A DNA stretch of 64,000 nucleotides from Diplonema papillatum (Eukaryota; Euglenozoa; Diplonemea; Diplonemida; Diplonemidae): contig JAPJBO010000544.1 of the NCBI GenBank assembly GCA_030068145.1, positions 89,449 through 153,448 of the forward strand. The letters are read 5' to 3'. Below the pieces are notes generated by a model. It saw only the letters and a program-made list of their open reading frames with translations, made no database searches and was not told the origin of the DNA. A program made the position numbers and the translations under genes. Below, piece after piece: positions 31,207 to 40,894 of this stretch; within the stretch, counting starts at the first letter, position 1, and each line of letters begins with the position of its first letter.

Positions 31207-31779
31207 CGGCGTCGTTTAGGTTCTCGATCTGGGACGAGGCCCAGTTCGGTTTCCCGCTGGCTGGCTCGGCCTCGTCCGCCGACCCCGGCTCCGCGTCTTC
31301 CTCCATTTCTTCGACCTCCTCGACTTCCTCGTATTCCTCGAACTCTTCCATGCTCTCGGATCCTTCTCCTTCTTCTCCTTCTCCTTCTTCTTCTTCTTCT
31401 CCTCCTCCTTCCCCCGCGCGCCGGCCGCTTGGTCGTTCCCGGCGGTCGCCGGCATCGGAGTACCCATCGGAGTCCGAATACGACCCCTCCCTCGGCTGCC
31501 ACGCGATGTCCGTCACATGGAGGGGCGGCCCCGAGAACGACAGCCGGCCGAGCTCCGCCATGCCGCGCGCCATCGTCGCGGAGAACAGGGCCGTGGTGCG
31601 GTTTGGGGAGTCCGAGAGGAGCTGTAGGATCGCGTCGACCGCCTTCGAGAAGCCCTCGCGGAGCACCCGGTCGGCCTCGTCGATGATGAGCCACTCGATC
31701 GTCTTCTTCCACTTCCACTCCTTCGTGTGCCGCATGTGGTCGAGAAGACGCCCGGGTGTGGCGACAACCATCGTCACGC
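31207..31779 (-). CDS. HAS1/DDX18-type helicase, exon 2 (DEAD box and acidic linker)
   Basis: 573 nt. Acceptor AATTCTTCAG then GC GTG ACG completes a Gly codon (LLKKG-VTMVVATPGR). Encoded motifs, numbered on the spliced protein: TPGR (272-275), motif II LIIDEADRVL (295-304) with Asp-Glu-Ala-Asp, and motif III FSATM (330-334). Beyond the first RecA domain lies a long Glu-rich stretch (about 370-440, for example EEEEEGEGEEGEGSESMEEF), unusual at this point of a HAS1 protein, where the interdomain linker should be short. The exon ends in phase 1 before GTGTGC. Partial copies of this exon lie on both sides (30590-31190 and 32092-32240). Confidence 0.88.
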
Positions 31780-32091
31780 CTGAAGAATTGAGGGTTCGCA
31801 TTGCGTGCAGTGAATTGATGAGAATTCGAAGAGGGAACTTTACACAGCCTCCAGGGTCTGGTCGGTTAAAGGAGTGTGAAAAACGGGGTTTTGCCTGAGA
31901 CAGAGGCGTTTCGTGGTACTGGTCAGACAGAACGGAGAGCAGAGTCCTTGACGTAGTACTTGATGCAGGCTGTCGCGTTCGCAGGCCAGCCTTAAACGAG
32001 CAGCGCGTTGCGGCACTGTCTATCAGGTCTGCCCCTATTTCCTGGAGCTGCATAGAACTGTCTGGGTGTCGTCCACGGCGGACACATTCTC

Positions 32092-32240
32092 GCGTCGACC
32101 GCCTTCGAGAAGCCCTTGGGGAGCACCCGGTCGGCCTCGTCGAATGATTCCACTTCCACTCCTTCGTGTGCCGCATGTGGTCGAGAAGACGCCCGGGTGC
32201 GGCGACAACCATCGTCACGCCTGAAGAATTGAGGGTAGAG
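32092..32240 (-). pseudogene. partial copy of helicase exon 2 (5' part)
   Basis: Repeats the acceptor and first codons (GTGACGATGGTTGTCGCC, then GCACCCGGGCG, giving VAAPGRLLDHM with the TPGR Thr changed to Ala) and a later piece (GCCGACCGGGTGCTCC) with a deletion between them. It lies upstream of the true exon in intron 1 and keeps a usable-looking acceptor. Confidence 0.85.
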
Positions 32241-32427
32241 TAAATTGCAGGGTGCCACGAAGGCAGGCATGCGCTGTCAACTGGGGGCTGGTGTTGTTTT
32301 GCTGACCCCTGGGTGTGGTCCGTTGGACGAGTCAACGCTTAGTGTTCGCACACGAATTGCCGCACACGAGTGACCCGGTCCAACCGTTATTTCGTGCAGC
32401 GGAGCATTGCCTGCCGTTGTCTACAAG

Positions 32428-32717
32428 AGTACGTCTCAAAAATACTTCAGAAAATGTGCCCATTTTCAACTTGCGACGAAGGCGTTGCCACGCGGGTGTC
32501 CCTGACCCGTACCGTTCCTATACGAAGTTTCTGAGCTCGGGTTGGCCACGAGATGACTCCCGCGAGGCTTCTATGTCTCCCAAAATTCGATTTTATAGGG
32601 TTTTGTGCCCCCCCAAGCAGGAATTGCAGCACGTCGGGGAAAGTCTGTACTGATGGCAACGCCTTTGTCGCAAATTTAAAATGGGCACAATTTCCAAGGT
32701 ATTTTTGAGACGTACTC
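32428..32717. mobile_element. 290-bp MITE with long terminal inverted repeats
   Basis: Left end GAGTACGTCTCAAAAATACT...TGTGCCCATTTT...GGCGTTGCCA; the right end is its reverse complement with few changes (TGGCAACGCC...AAAATGGGCACA...GTATTTTTGAGACGTACTC). Arms of about 65 bp. The target duplication is not clear. Confidence 0.8.
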
Positions 32718-33185
32718 ATATACTGGGGGTGTGGATGCACCACGAAGGTCGAGGAGTTTTTGGTTAGAATGCAAAGAACCTGTAGCGATAATCTGCACCG
32801 ACAAGAGACCTTTACAGCCTTCAGGGTCTGGTAGGTTATAGAAATGTAAAAAACTGGTTGCTGCCTAGAGTAGAGGCGTTTTCGTGTTGTATTCTGCCAG
32901 TCAGACAAACGGAGAGCAGACACTCCTTGGCGTAGTACTTGGTGCAGGCTGTCGCATACGATCCTTTGCAGGCCATTGCGCCACCGTCTATCGGGTCTGT
33001 CCCTATCTCCTGGAGCTGCATAGAATTATCTGGGTGTCGTCCACGGCGGACAACTTTCTGCATTCTAACCGCAGACTCTCACTGTTAATGAGTGTCAGCA
33101 CCGGAAAGAGGCAGGAACCGGCTACATCGCGGGTTAACGGTCCATCAGAGGATTACAGACCCGCGAAATCCTTTGGACACACCCC

Positions 33186-34430
33186 GGACTTCAGCAGCCA
33201 TATATACTAAGACAATGCGGGAGTGAAAAAGTGCTGGAGTGGCCACTTCTACATTGCGGGAGTGCCATTCCCGCATTGAGGGGGTCCCACTCCCGCATTG
33301 AGGGGGTCCCACTCCCGCATTGAGGGGGTCCCACTCCCGCATTGAGGGGGTCCCGGTCCCACTCCCGCATTGAGGGGGTCCCACTCCCGCATTGAGGGGG
33401 TCCCACTCCCGCATTGAGGGGGTCCCACTCCCGCATTGAGGGGGTCCCACTCCCGCATTGAGGGGGTCCCGGTCCACTCCCGCATTGAGGGGGTCCCACT
33501 CCCGCATTGAGGGGGTCCCACTCCCGCATTGAGGAGGTCCCGGTCCACTCCCGCATTGAAGGGGTCCCACTCCCGCATTGAGGGGGTCCCACTCCCGCAT
33601 TGAGGGGGTCCCACTCCCGCATTGAGGGGTCCCGGTCCACTCCCGCATTGAGGAGGTCCCGGTCCACTCCCGCATTGAGGGGGTCCCACTCCCGCATTGA
33701 GGGGGTCCCGGTCCACTCCCGCATTGAGGGGGTCCCACTCCCGCATTGAGGGGGTCCCACTCCCGCATTGAGGGGGTCCCACTCCCGCATTGAGGGGGTC
33801 CCACTCCCGCATTGAGGGGGTCCCACTCCCGCATTGAGGGGGTCCCACTCCCGCATTGAGGGGGTCCCACTCCCGCATTGAGGGGGTCCCACTCCCGCAT
33901 TGAGGGGGTCCCACTCCCGCATTGAGGGGGTCCCACTCCCGCATTGAGGGGGTCCCACTCCCGCATTGAGGGGGTCCCACTCCCGCATTGAGGGGGTCCC
34001 ACTCCCGCATTGAGGGGGTCCCACTCCCGCATTGAGGGGGTCCCACTCCCGCATTGAGGGGGTCCCACTCCCGCATTGAGGGGGTCCCACTCCCGCATTG
34101 AGGGGGTCCCACTCCCGCATTGAGGGGGTCCCACTCCCGCATTGAGGGGGTCCCACTCCCGCATTGAGGGGGTCCCACTCCCGCATTGAGGGGGTCCCAC
34201 TCCCGCATTGAGGGGGTCCCACTCCCGCATTGAGGGGGTCCCACTCCCGCATTGAGGGGGTCCCACTCCCGCATTGAGGGGGTCCCACTCCCGCATTGAG
34301 GGGGTCCCACTCCCGCATTGAGGAGGTCCCGGTCCACTCCCGCATTGAGGGGGTCCCACTCCCGCATTGAGGGAGTGAGGCCGACCGCACAAACTACCGC
34401 AAACCACTCCCGCAATCCGGAGTGGGAGTC
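33186..34430. mobile_element. minisatellite-bearing element, expanded copy
   Basis: The flanks of the minisatellite are shared with a second locus at 55602-55799: left CCCGGACTTCAGCAGCC, right GAGGCCGACCG, then CCACTCCCGCAATCCGG and AGTGGGAGT. The outer ends look like short inverted repeats (CCCCGGACTTC and GGAGTCCGGGG). The two loci differ mainly in the number of internal units, about 50 here and about four there. Confidence 0.7.
33236..34378. repeat. 22-bp minisatellite, about 50 units
   Basis: Unit CACTCCCGCATTGAGGGGGTCC, with occasional inserts reading CCGGTCC. Because 22 is not divisible by 3, three units form one 22-codon cycle, and all three minus-strand frames stay open across the whole array. 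These long frames are not genes. Confidence 0.97.
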
Positions 34431-34589
34431 CGGGGCGTAGTAACCTAACTGGAAGGATACGGGGCCAGACCTCCTCCAATAAGATTCTCGCACGAAACGG
34501 GCCAACCCGCAAAGGTTGACGCAAACGAGCGAATACAGAAGAAACTGCAAGCCCAACGCTACGAACAGCAGACGTTTGGGGTGCTGCGA

Positions 34590-34745
34590 GCGGAGAGAGA
34601 GAGAGAGAGAGAGACGAGTTAGAGTGCAGGGACCATCTCTCCGAGGAGTATCCGGTCGCCCCACTACTATCCCGTACTACTACGGCGGGCGCAAGTCGTT
34701 GGGGCGAGCCGTGGCCCAGTCAAAGATGATTGTTGCACCGATGGG
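34590..34745 (+). repeat. repeat R6 with (GA)n, second copy
   Basis: Same sequence as 27412-27580 (GACGAGTTAGAGTGCAGGG onward), with a short internal deletion near GTCGTTGGGGCGAGCC. Confidence 0.85.
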
Positions 34746-34834
34746 ATAACACCAATGAGATAAAGTGGCACGTTTCGGGTCAAAAATGACCTAAAATGGG
34801 GTGTCGCAGGCATGGCCCATTTCTACAAATGGTA

Positions 34835-36325
34835 CGATGCCAAAACCCCCCCCTCCCCTTTGCACTAATAAAATTTTTTTGATGTCACCCTATACTGGCC
34901 CTGAAACCCCACCTGTGTGGCCCAAAACGGTTTCCAAACGGTTTTTGGCGGGCTGAGTCGAGGTAAAGGGTCTCTGAAGGCCCACGAATAGGCCCAGGTG
35001 GGCCCAGGTGGGCCCCGGAGCGGGCACTCAGTGCGAGGGGGGGTGCCCCCAAAATGGGGTCATTTTCAAAGCCTCGCCACTACTCAAGCTAGTCAAACAC
35101 CTTCTGGCCTCCAGCGGGAAACCCAGACTTCAAAACGACAAGATCGGCTGTGTTCCGCTGTAGATAGCCACCAGCGGGTCCTCTTGAAGCCGAAGAATGT
35201 TCTCAGGGGTCACCGATAGCCCTACTTGGCCACCCCGCCTGCAGCGCCTGCGGTGGGCAGGCACACGTTGTAAATAGAGTGGGTGCAGCAGGTGCACCCT
35301 GCCTAGAATCCGGCTTTACCAGCAATACTAATTAAGAATTAAGGTTGACCCAGAAAAACGGAAACTAAGAGAGGAGAAAATGCCAAAGATCACGGGTCTG
35401 GAGTTCGTGGAGTGATCGGTGAGAGCAATGCAGAAGTTGTCGCCGTTTCATGAGGAAACGAGACGTGGTCAGTCCTTGCAGAGACGACTCGTAGCCAGCA
35501 GGACCTTTTGCGAAAAGGTCTCTGGTGAGGACCTGATCGGTTTCTTTCTCGCCCTAATGACAGAGGAGGAGAAGGTTGCCATCTGGATGCGCCTTTCTGG
35601 TAGGCTTTCAGAAGCCTTCAGAAAGCCTTGACGACGAGGCGAGCCGGCGACGCATCGTGAGCGGTTTGGACTGGGCACGTGCCCGGTACAGGGCTGTTGG
35701 AATGGTCGTGGGTGACAATCTCTGAAAGAACCGGGGAAAGGCTGCCGAGATTAGCGTTGGCGGGGGGCTCACAGTCGTCATCTTGGTTCTTTTGCATTTT
35801 TCCACCTTATATTCTGCGTTTTCCTTGTAAGCACTGTGTCTCAAAAGCGGGTGAAGCCGGATTCTAGGCAGGGTGCACTTGCATACCACACATTCTAAGC
35901 GTGTGCCTGCCCACTGCTGGCGCTGCACACATGGGGCTAACTGTGACCCCCGAGAGCATTCTTCGGCTTCAAGAGGACCCGCTGGTGGCTATCTACGGCT
36001 GAACACAGCCGATCTTGTCGTTTTGAAGTCTGGGTTTCCCGCTGGAGGCCAGAAGGTGTTTGACTAGTTTGAGTAGTGGCGAGGCCCGAAAACGACCCCA
36101 TTTTTGGGGGCTCTCCCCCTCGCGCTGAGTGCCCGCTCCGGGGCCCACCTGGGCCCACCTGGGCCCATTCGTGGGCCTTCGGAGACCCCTTTACCTCGAC
36201 TCAGCCCGTCAAAAACCGTTTGGGACTCGTTTTGGGCCACACAGATGGGGGTTCGGGGCCAGTACGGGGTGATGTTAAAAAGGTTTTTATTAGTGCAAAG
36301 GGGGGGGGGGGGGGGGGTTTGGCAT
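34835..36325. mobile_element. fold-back element with about 480-bp inverted arms
   Basis: The left arm (about 34835-35325) and right arm (about 35846-36325) are reverse complements with modest divergence; shared blocks include GGCCCAGGTGGGCCC, CTTCTGGCCTCCAGCGGG, CGACAAGATCGGCTGTG and GGTGCACCCTGCCTAGAATC. The 520-bp centre holds only a short frame (35419-35631, LVASRTFCEKVSGEDLIGFF) of unknown meaning. It lies in helicase intron 1. Confidence 0.88.
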
Positions 36326-36329
36326 CGTC

Positions 36330-37011
36330 TCAAATCAACAAGCATGCCAGATCAGCACGCATACCCTTCTTGAGCAGGGCGGTCTCGTAGGCCACCTTGA
36401 AAGGACCCTGAAAGGACCGGAAAGCCTGTTTTGCCTGAAAAAGGGGGGGGGGCAGCAACCCAAAACTCGAAACCTACCGCTCAGGTGGTCCCAAAATGCT
36501 CGGGAAATCCAAAATAACTTGTCGGATGCTCCGGTTGGGCTGAAAGAATGGCTGCAGAACGCACACACCCTTCTTGAGCAGGGCGGTCTCGTAGGCCACC
36601 TTGAAAGGACCCTGAAAGGACCCTGAAAGCCTGTTTTGCCTGAAAAAGGGGGGCCCCCCAGCAACCCAAAACTCGAAACCTACCGCTCAGGTGGTCCCAA
36701 AATGCTCGGGAAATCCAGAATAACTTGTCGGATGCTCAGTTGGGCTGAAAGAATGGCTGCAGAACGCAAAGACAATACACACACCCTTCTTGAGCAGGGC
36801 GGTCTCGTAGGCCACCTTGAAAGGACCCTGAAAGGACCCTGAAAGGACCCTTAAAGCCTGTTTTGCCTGAAAAAGGGGGCCCCCCCAGCAACCCAAAACT
36901 CGAAACCTACCGCTCAGGTGGTCCCAAAATGCTCGGGAAATCCAGCATAACTTGTCGGATGCTCAGTTGGGCTGAAAGAATGGCTGCAGAACGCAAAGAC
37001 AATACACACAC
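36330..37011 (-). repeat. tandem copies of the exon 1 3' end and splice donor
   Basis: Three units of roughly 205-225 bp precede the true exon end. Each contains CCCTTCTTGAGCAGGGCGG and TCTCGTAGGCCACCTT (the last codons of exon 1, KVAYETALLKKG) and then GAAAGGACCCTGAAAGG, GCTCAGGTGGTCCC and CTTGTCGGATGCTC. Two of the three keep a GTGTGT donor. Start points near 36361, 36567 and 36780. Confidence 0.88.
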
Positions 37012-37804
37012 CCTTCTTGAGCAGGGCGGTCTCGTAGGCCACCTTCGTTCCGCCCGTGATGAGCTGCGCGGTGATGCTCGTGTCCGGGATGCCATCGAGA
37101 AGCCGCATCGCCACCCCGTGGATTTGATGGCTCAGCTCCTTAGTCGGCGTGATGATCACCGCACGGCTGTTCCCGACCTGGTTCAGCGGTTCGGTGACCA
37201 GCAGGTCGTTGAGCATGGGCACTAGGAACGCGAGGGTTTTACCGGAGCCGGTCTTGGCTTGGCCGACGATGTCGCGGTTTTGCAAGAGCTGCGGGATGCA
37301 ACGGCGTTGGATCTCCGTCATGCTGTTGAATCCCTGGGCCACCAAGGCTTTGACCAACCGGGCAGTCAAACCAAGGGATTTCTGCCCGAAGCGAGTTGGC
37401 AGGTCGTCGGTGGCTTGCAGCGGGATGGCGGTCATCGCGTCGTCGTCCTTCTTCTTCTGGTCCTTCGGGACGCGGCCGACCCACCAATTGGACCGCTCCC
37501 ACCAGGGCTTCCGCTTCTTCCGCTTGGGCTCGCCGTTCCCCTCGATCGCCGCCGCCCGCTGCATCTCGTCGGTGAGCTGCACGATCTGCGACTGCTTCAT
37601 GCCCCTTCCCCGCTGCGCCGCCGACGAGGCCCCCGGCAGGCCTGCCATCCCCGGGGTCATCTGCGCCCCAGACTTGAACGCCGTCGGCTCGTCGGCCTCG
37701 CTGCCGCCCCCGGCGCTGCCGTCCTGGCCCCCTTCCGCTTCAGCTTCCGTTTCCGCCTTGCGCAGCATGTCGCGCAGCTTTCGCTTCTTCCCTTTGATAC
37801 CCAT
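37012..37804 (-). CDS. HAS1/DDX18-type DEAD-box helicase, exon 1
   Basis: 264 codons from the ATG at 37804 (MGIKGKKRKLRDMLRKAE), chosen because it heads a basic, nucleolar-type N-terminus and because only this copy continues into the helicase core. Order: charged and Gly/Ala-rich tail (1-130), Q-motif region (FGQKSLGLTARLVKALVAQG, then EIQRRCIPQLL, 140-174), motif I AKTGSGKT (183-190), motif Ia PTKELSHQ (220-227) and the GG motif (251-252). It ends AAGAAGG before GTGTGT, phase 1. The four-exon product is 791 aa, near the length expected for Has1/DDX18 after allowing for the acidic insertion. Role by family: ATP-dependent RNA unwinding in ribosome biogenesis. Codons 89-102 (GNGEPKRKKRKPWW) are the seed of the 41-bp minisatellite found upstream. 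Confidence 0.9.
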
Positions 37805-37989
37805 CGTGTTTTTTCAAAAGATCCGAGTGATCCCAAAAAAGAGGTGTTTTCCCCTCCCCCCGCCACACCTCCAACTGCGAGTGTAAAAAGAGTAAAACTA
37901 CAATTTGCGAATGAGCGAATGAGCTTACAGGAGGGCGGACTAGTTCCCGTGGGAGACTGTTTTCTCCCAGCTTTTCGCCGGGAGAGCCG

Positions 37990-38510
37990 CCAGTGTTGGA
38001 CCGCTCCGAGCTTCCGCTTCTTCCGCTTGGGCTCGCCGTTCCTCCACCAGGGCTTCCGCTTCTTCCGCTAGGGCTCGCCGTTCCTCCACCAGGGCTTCCG
38101 CTTCTTCCGCTTGGGCTCGCCGTTCCTCCACCAGGGTTCCGCTTCTTCCGCTTGGGCTCCCCGTTCCTCCACCAGGGCTTCCGCTTCTTCCGCTTGGGCT
38201 CGCCGTTCCTCCACCAGGGTTCCGCTTCTTCCGATTGGGCTCCCCGTTCCTCCACCAGGGCTTCCGCTTCTTCCGCTTGGGCTCCCCGTTCCTCCACCAG
38301 GGTTCCGCTTCTTCCGATTGGGCTCCCCGTTCCTCCACCAGGGCTTCCGCTTCTTCCGCTTGGGCTCCCCGTTCCTCCACCAGGGCTTCCGCTTCTTCCG
38401 CTTGGGCTCGCCGTTCCTCCACCAGGGTTCCGCTTCTTCCGATTGGGCTCCCCGTTCCTCCACCAGGGCTTCCTCTTCTTCCGCTTGGGCTCGCCGTTCC
38501 CCTCGATCGC
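37990..38510 (-). repeat. 41-bp minisatellite derived from helicase exon 1
   Basis: About 12 units of GCTTCCGCTTCTTCCGCTTG plus GGCTCGCCGTTCCTCCACCAG, variants with TTCCGATTGGGCTCCCCG. The unit equals the codons GNGEPKRKKRKPWW of exon 1. At 41 bp it changes frame each unit, so it encodes three different peptides in rotation. Confidence 0.93.
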
Positions 38511-38765
38511 CGCCGCCCGCTGCATCTCGTCGGTGAGCTGCACGATCTGCGACTGCTTCATGCCCCTTCCCCGCTGCGCCGCCGACGAGGACCCCGGCAG
38601 GCCTGCCATCCCCGGGGTCATCTGCGCCCCAGACTTGAACGCCGTCGGCTCGTCGGCCTCGCTGCCGCCCCCGGCGCTGCCGTCCTGGCCCCCTTCCGCT
38701 TCAGCTTCCGTTTCCGCATTGCGCAGCATGTCGCGCAGCTTTCGCTTCTTCCCTTTGATACCCAT
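38511..38765 (-). pseudogene. second copy of helicase exon 1 start
   Basis: Repeats MGIKGKKRKLRDMLR to AAAIEGNGEPK with the same 5' flank (CTCGGATCTTTTGAAAAAA), then runs into the minisatellite and out of frame. Differs by A-to-N and A-to-S changes (LRNAE, PGSSS). Confidence 0.9.
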
Positions 38766-38969
38766 CGCGTTTTTTCAAAAGATCCGAGTGATCCCAAAAA
38801 AGAGGTGTTTTCCCCTCCCCCCGCCACACCTCCAACTGCGAGTGTAAAAAGAGTAAAACTACAATTTGCGAATGAGCGAATGAGCTTACAGGAGGGCGGA
38901 CTAGTTCCCGTGGGAGGCTGTTTTCTCCCAGCTTTTCGCCGGGAGAGCCGCCAGTGTTGGACCGCTCCG

Positions 38970-39170
38970 AGCTTCCGCTTCTTCCGCTTGGGCTCCCCGT
39001 TCCTCCACCAGGGCTTCCGCTTCTTCCGCTTGGGCTCGCCGTTCCTCCACCAGGGTTCCGCTTCTTCCGATTGGGCTCCCCGTTCCTCCACCAGGGCTTC
39101 CGCTTCTTCCGCTTGGGCTCGCCGTTCCTCCACCAGGGCTGCCTCTTCTTCTGCTTGGGCTCGCCGTTCC
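38970..39170 (-). repeat. 41-bp minisatellite, short array
   Basis: Four to five units of the exon-derived repeat, preceded (38770-38969) by a copy of the helicase upstream region and a segment ending CGCCAGTGTTGGACCGC. Confidence 0.9.
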
Positions 39171-39435
39171 CCTCGATCGCCGCCGCCCGCTGCATCTCGT
39201 CGGTGAGCTGCACGATCTGCGACTGCTTCATGCCCCTTCCCCGCTGCGCCGCCGACGAGGCCCCCGGCAGGCCTGCCATCCCCGGGGTCATCTGCGCCCC
39301 AGACTTGAACGCCGTCGGCTCGTCGGCCTCGCTGCCGCCCCCGGCGCTGCCGTCCTGGCCCCCTTCCGCTTCAGCTTCCGTTTCCGCCTTGCGCAGCATG
39401 TCGCGCAGCTTTCGCTTCTTCCCTTTGATACCCAT
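39171..39435 (-). pseudogene. third copy of helicase exon 1 start
   Basis: Again MGIKGKKRKLRDMLRKAE through EGNGEPK with intact 5' flank. Protein-identical to the true exon over this part, then lost in the minisatellite. Its promoter region may still be active. Confidence 0.9.
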
Positions 39436-39639
39436 CGTGTTTTTTCAAAAGATCCGAGTGATCCCAAAAAAGAGGTGTTTTCCCCTCCCCCCGCCACACC
39501 TCCAACTGCGAGTGTAAAAAGAGTAAAACTACAATTTGCGAATGAGCGAATGAGCTTACAGGAGGGCGGACTAGTTCCCGTGGGAGACTGTTTTCTCCCA
39601 GCTTTTCGCCGGGAGAGCCGCCAGTGTTGGACCGCTCCG

Positions 39640-39985
39640 AGCTTCCGCTTCTTCCGCTTGGGCTCGCCGTTCCTCCACCAGGGCTTCCGCTTCTTCCGCT
39701 TGGGCTCGCCGTTCCTCCACCAGGGCTTCCGCTTCTTCCGCTTGGGCTCGCCGTTCCTCCACCAGGGCTTCCGCTTCTTCCACTTGGACTCGCCGCCGCC
39801 CGCTGCATTTCGTCGGTGACCTGCACGATCTGCGACTGCTTCAGGGTCATCGGCGCGCCAGACTTGAACGCCGTCGGCTCGTCGGCCTCGCTGCCGCCCC
39901 CGGCGCTGCCGTCCTGGCCCTCTTCCGCGTCGGCTTCCGTTTCCGCCTTTTGCAGCATGTCGCGCAGCTTTCGCTTCTTCCCTTT
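39640..39985 (-). pseudogene. fourth, most degraded copy with minisatellite
   Basis: Four minisatellite units (39640-39790), then a shortened exon copy missing the PGMAGLPGASSAAQRGRG part and lacking the start codon; the left flank turns into sequence ending CAAACGACCAACGGATC. Marks the outer edge of the tandem duplications. Confidence 0.87.
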
Positions 39986-40894
39986 GATCCGTTGGTCGTT
40001 TGCATTCTATGCTCACAGTGGAGTGCACTACCAACCGCCCGGGTACCTGGGACAAGTTTGTAAGATCTGCAAACTATATTGGGCAACCTTGTAATAAGTG
40101 GAAACGTCATGGGCATGTTTGTAAGAAATGGAAACTTTTTGGGCATGTTTGTAAGAATTCGTAAATAGTATGGGGCAACCTTGTAAAAAGTGGAAACGTC
40201 ATGGGCATGTTTGTAAGAAATGGAAACTTTTTGGGCATGTTTGTAAGAATTCGTAAATAGTATGGGGCAACCTTGTAAAAAGTGGAAACGTCATGGGCAT
40301 GTTTGTAAGAATTAGTAAATAGTATGGGGCAACCTTGTAAAAAGTGGAAACGTCATGGGCATGTTTGTAAGAAATGGTAACTTTTTGGGCATGTTTGTAA
40401 GAATTCGTAAATAGTATGGGGCAACCTTGTAAAAAGTGGAAACGTCATGGGCATGTTTGTAAGAAATGGAAACTTTTTGGGCATGTTTGTAAGAATTCGT
40501 AAATAGTATGGGGCAACCTTGTAAAAAGTGGAAACGTCATGGGCATGTTTGTAAGAAATGGAAACTTTTTGGGCATGTTTGTAAGAATTCGTAAATAGTA
40601 TGGGGCAACCTTGTAAAAAGTGGAAACGTCATGGGCATGTTTGTAAGAAATGGAAACTTTTTGGGCATGTTTGTAAGAATTCGTAAATAGTATGGGGCAA
40701 CCTTGTAAAAAGTGGAAACGTCATGGGCATGTTTGTAAGAAATGGAAACTTTTTGGGCATGTTTGTAAGAATTCGTAAATAGTATGGGGCAACCTTGTAA
40801 AAAGTGGAAACGTCATGGGCATGTTTGTAAGAAATGGTAACTTTTTGGGCATGTTTGTAAGAATTCGTAAATAGTATGGGGCAACCTTGTAGTA

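Larger units (their letters stand above)
31835..33055. repeat. direct repeat pair R7
   Basis: Segments at about 31835-32085 and 32810-33055 share CAGGGTCTGGTNGGTTA, GTCAGACANAACGGAGAGC, TACTTGNTGCAGGCTGTCGC and GGAGCTGCATAGAA. Function unknown. Confidence 0.75.

Noticed and set aside
33236-34378. CRISPR array
   Set aside because: Units follow one another without unique spacers, and the DNA is eukaryotic; it is a minisatellite.
33145-34664. Three overlapping minus-strand ORFs of 399-471 codons with repeats of GVGPPQCGSGTPSMREW
   Set aside because: They are the three frames of one 22-bp tandem repeat. Open frames follow from the unit having no stop in any phase; there is no start, domain or context for a gene.
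38511-39435. Upstream helicase exon 1 copies as alternative true starts
   Set aside because: They lose frame in the minisatellite and never reach the helicase core. Only the 37804 copy continues to motif I. Their promoters could still act, which I cannot judge.
37990-39819. Plus-strand ORFs reading PLLPLGLAVPPPGL and FRFFRLGSPFLHQG
   Set aside because: These are complementary frames of the 41-bp minisatellite.
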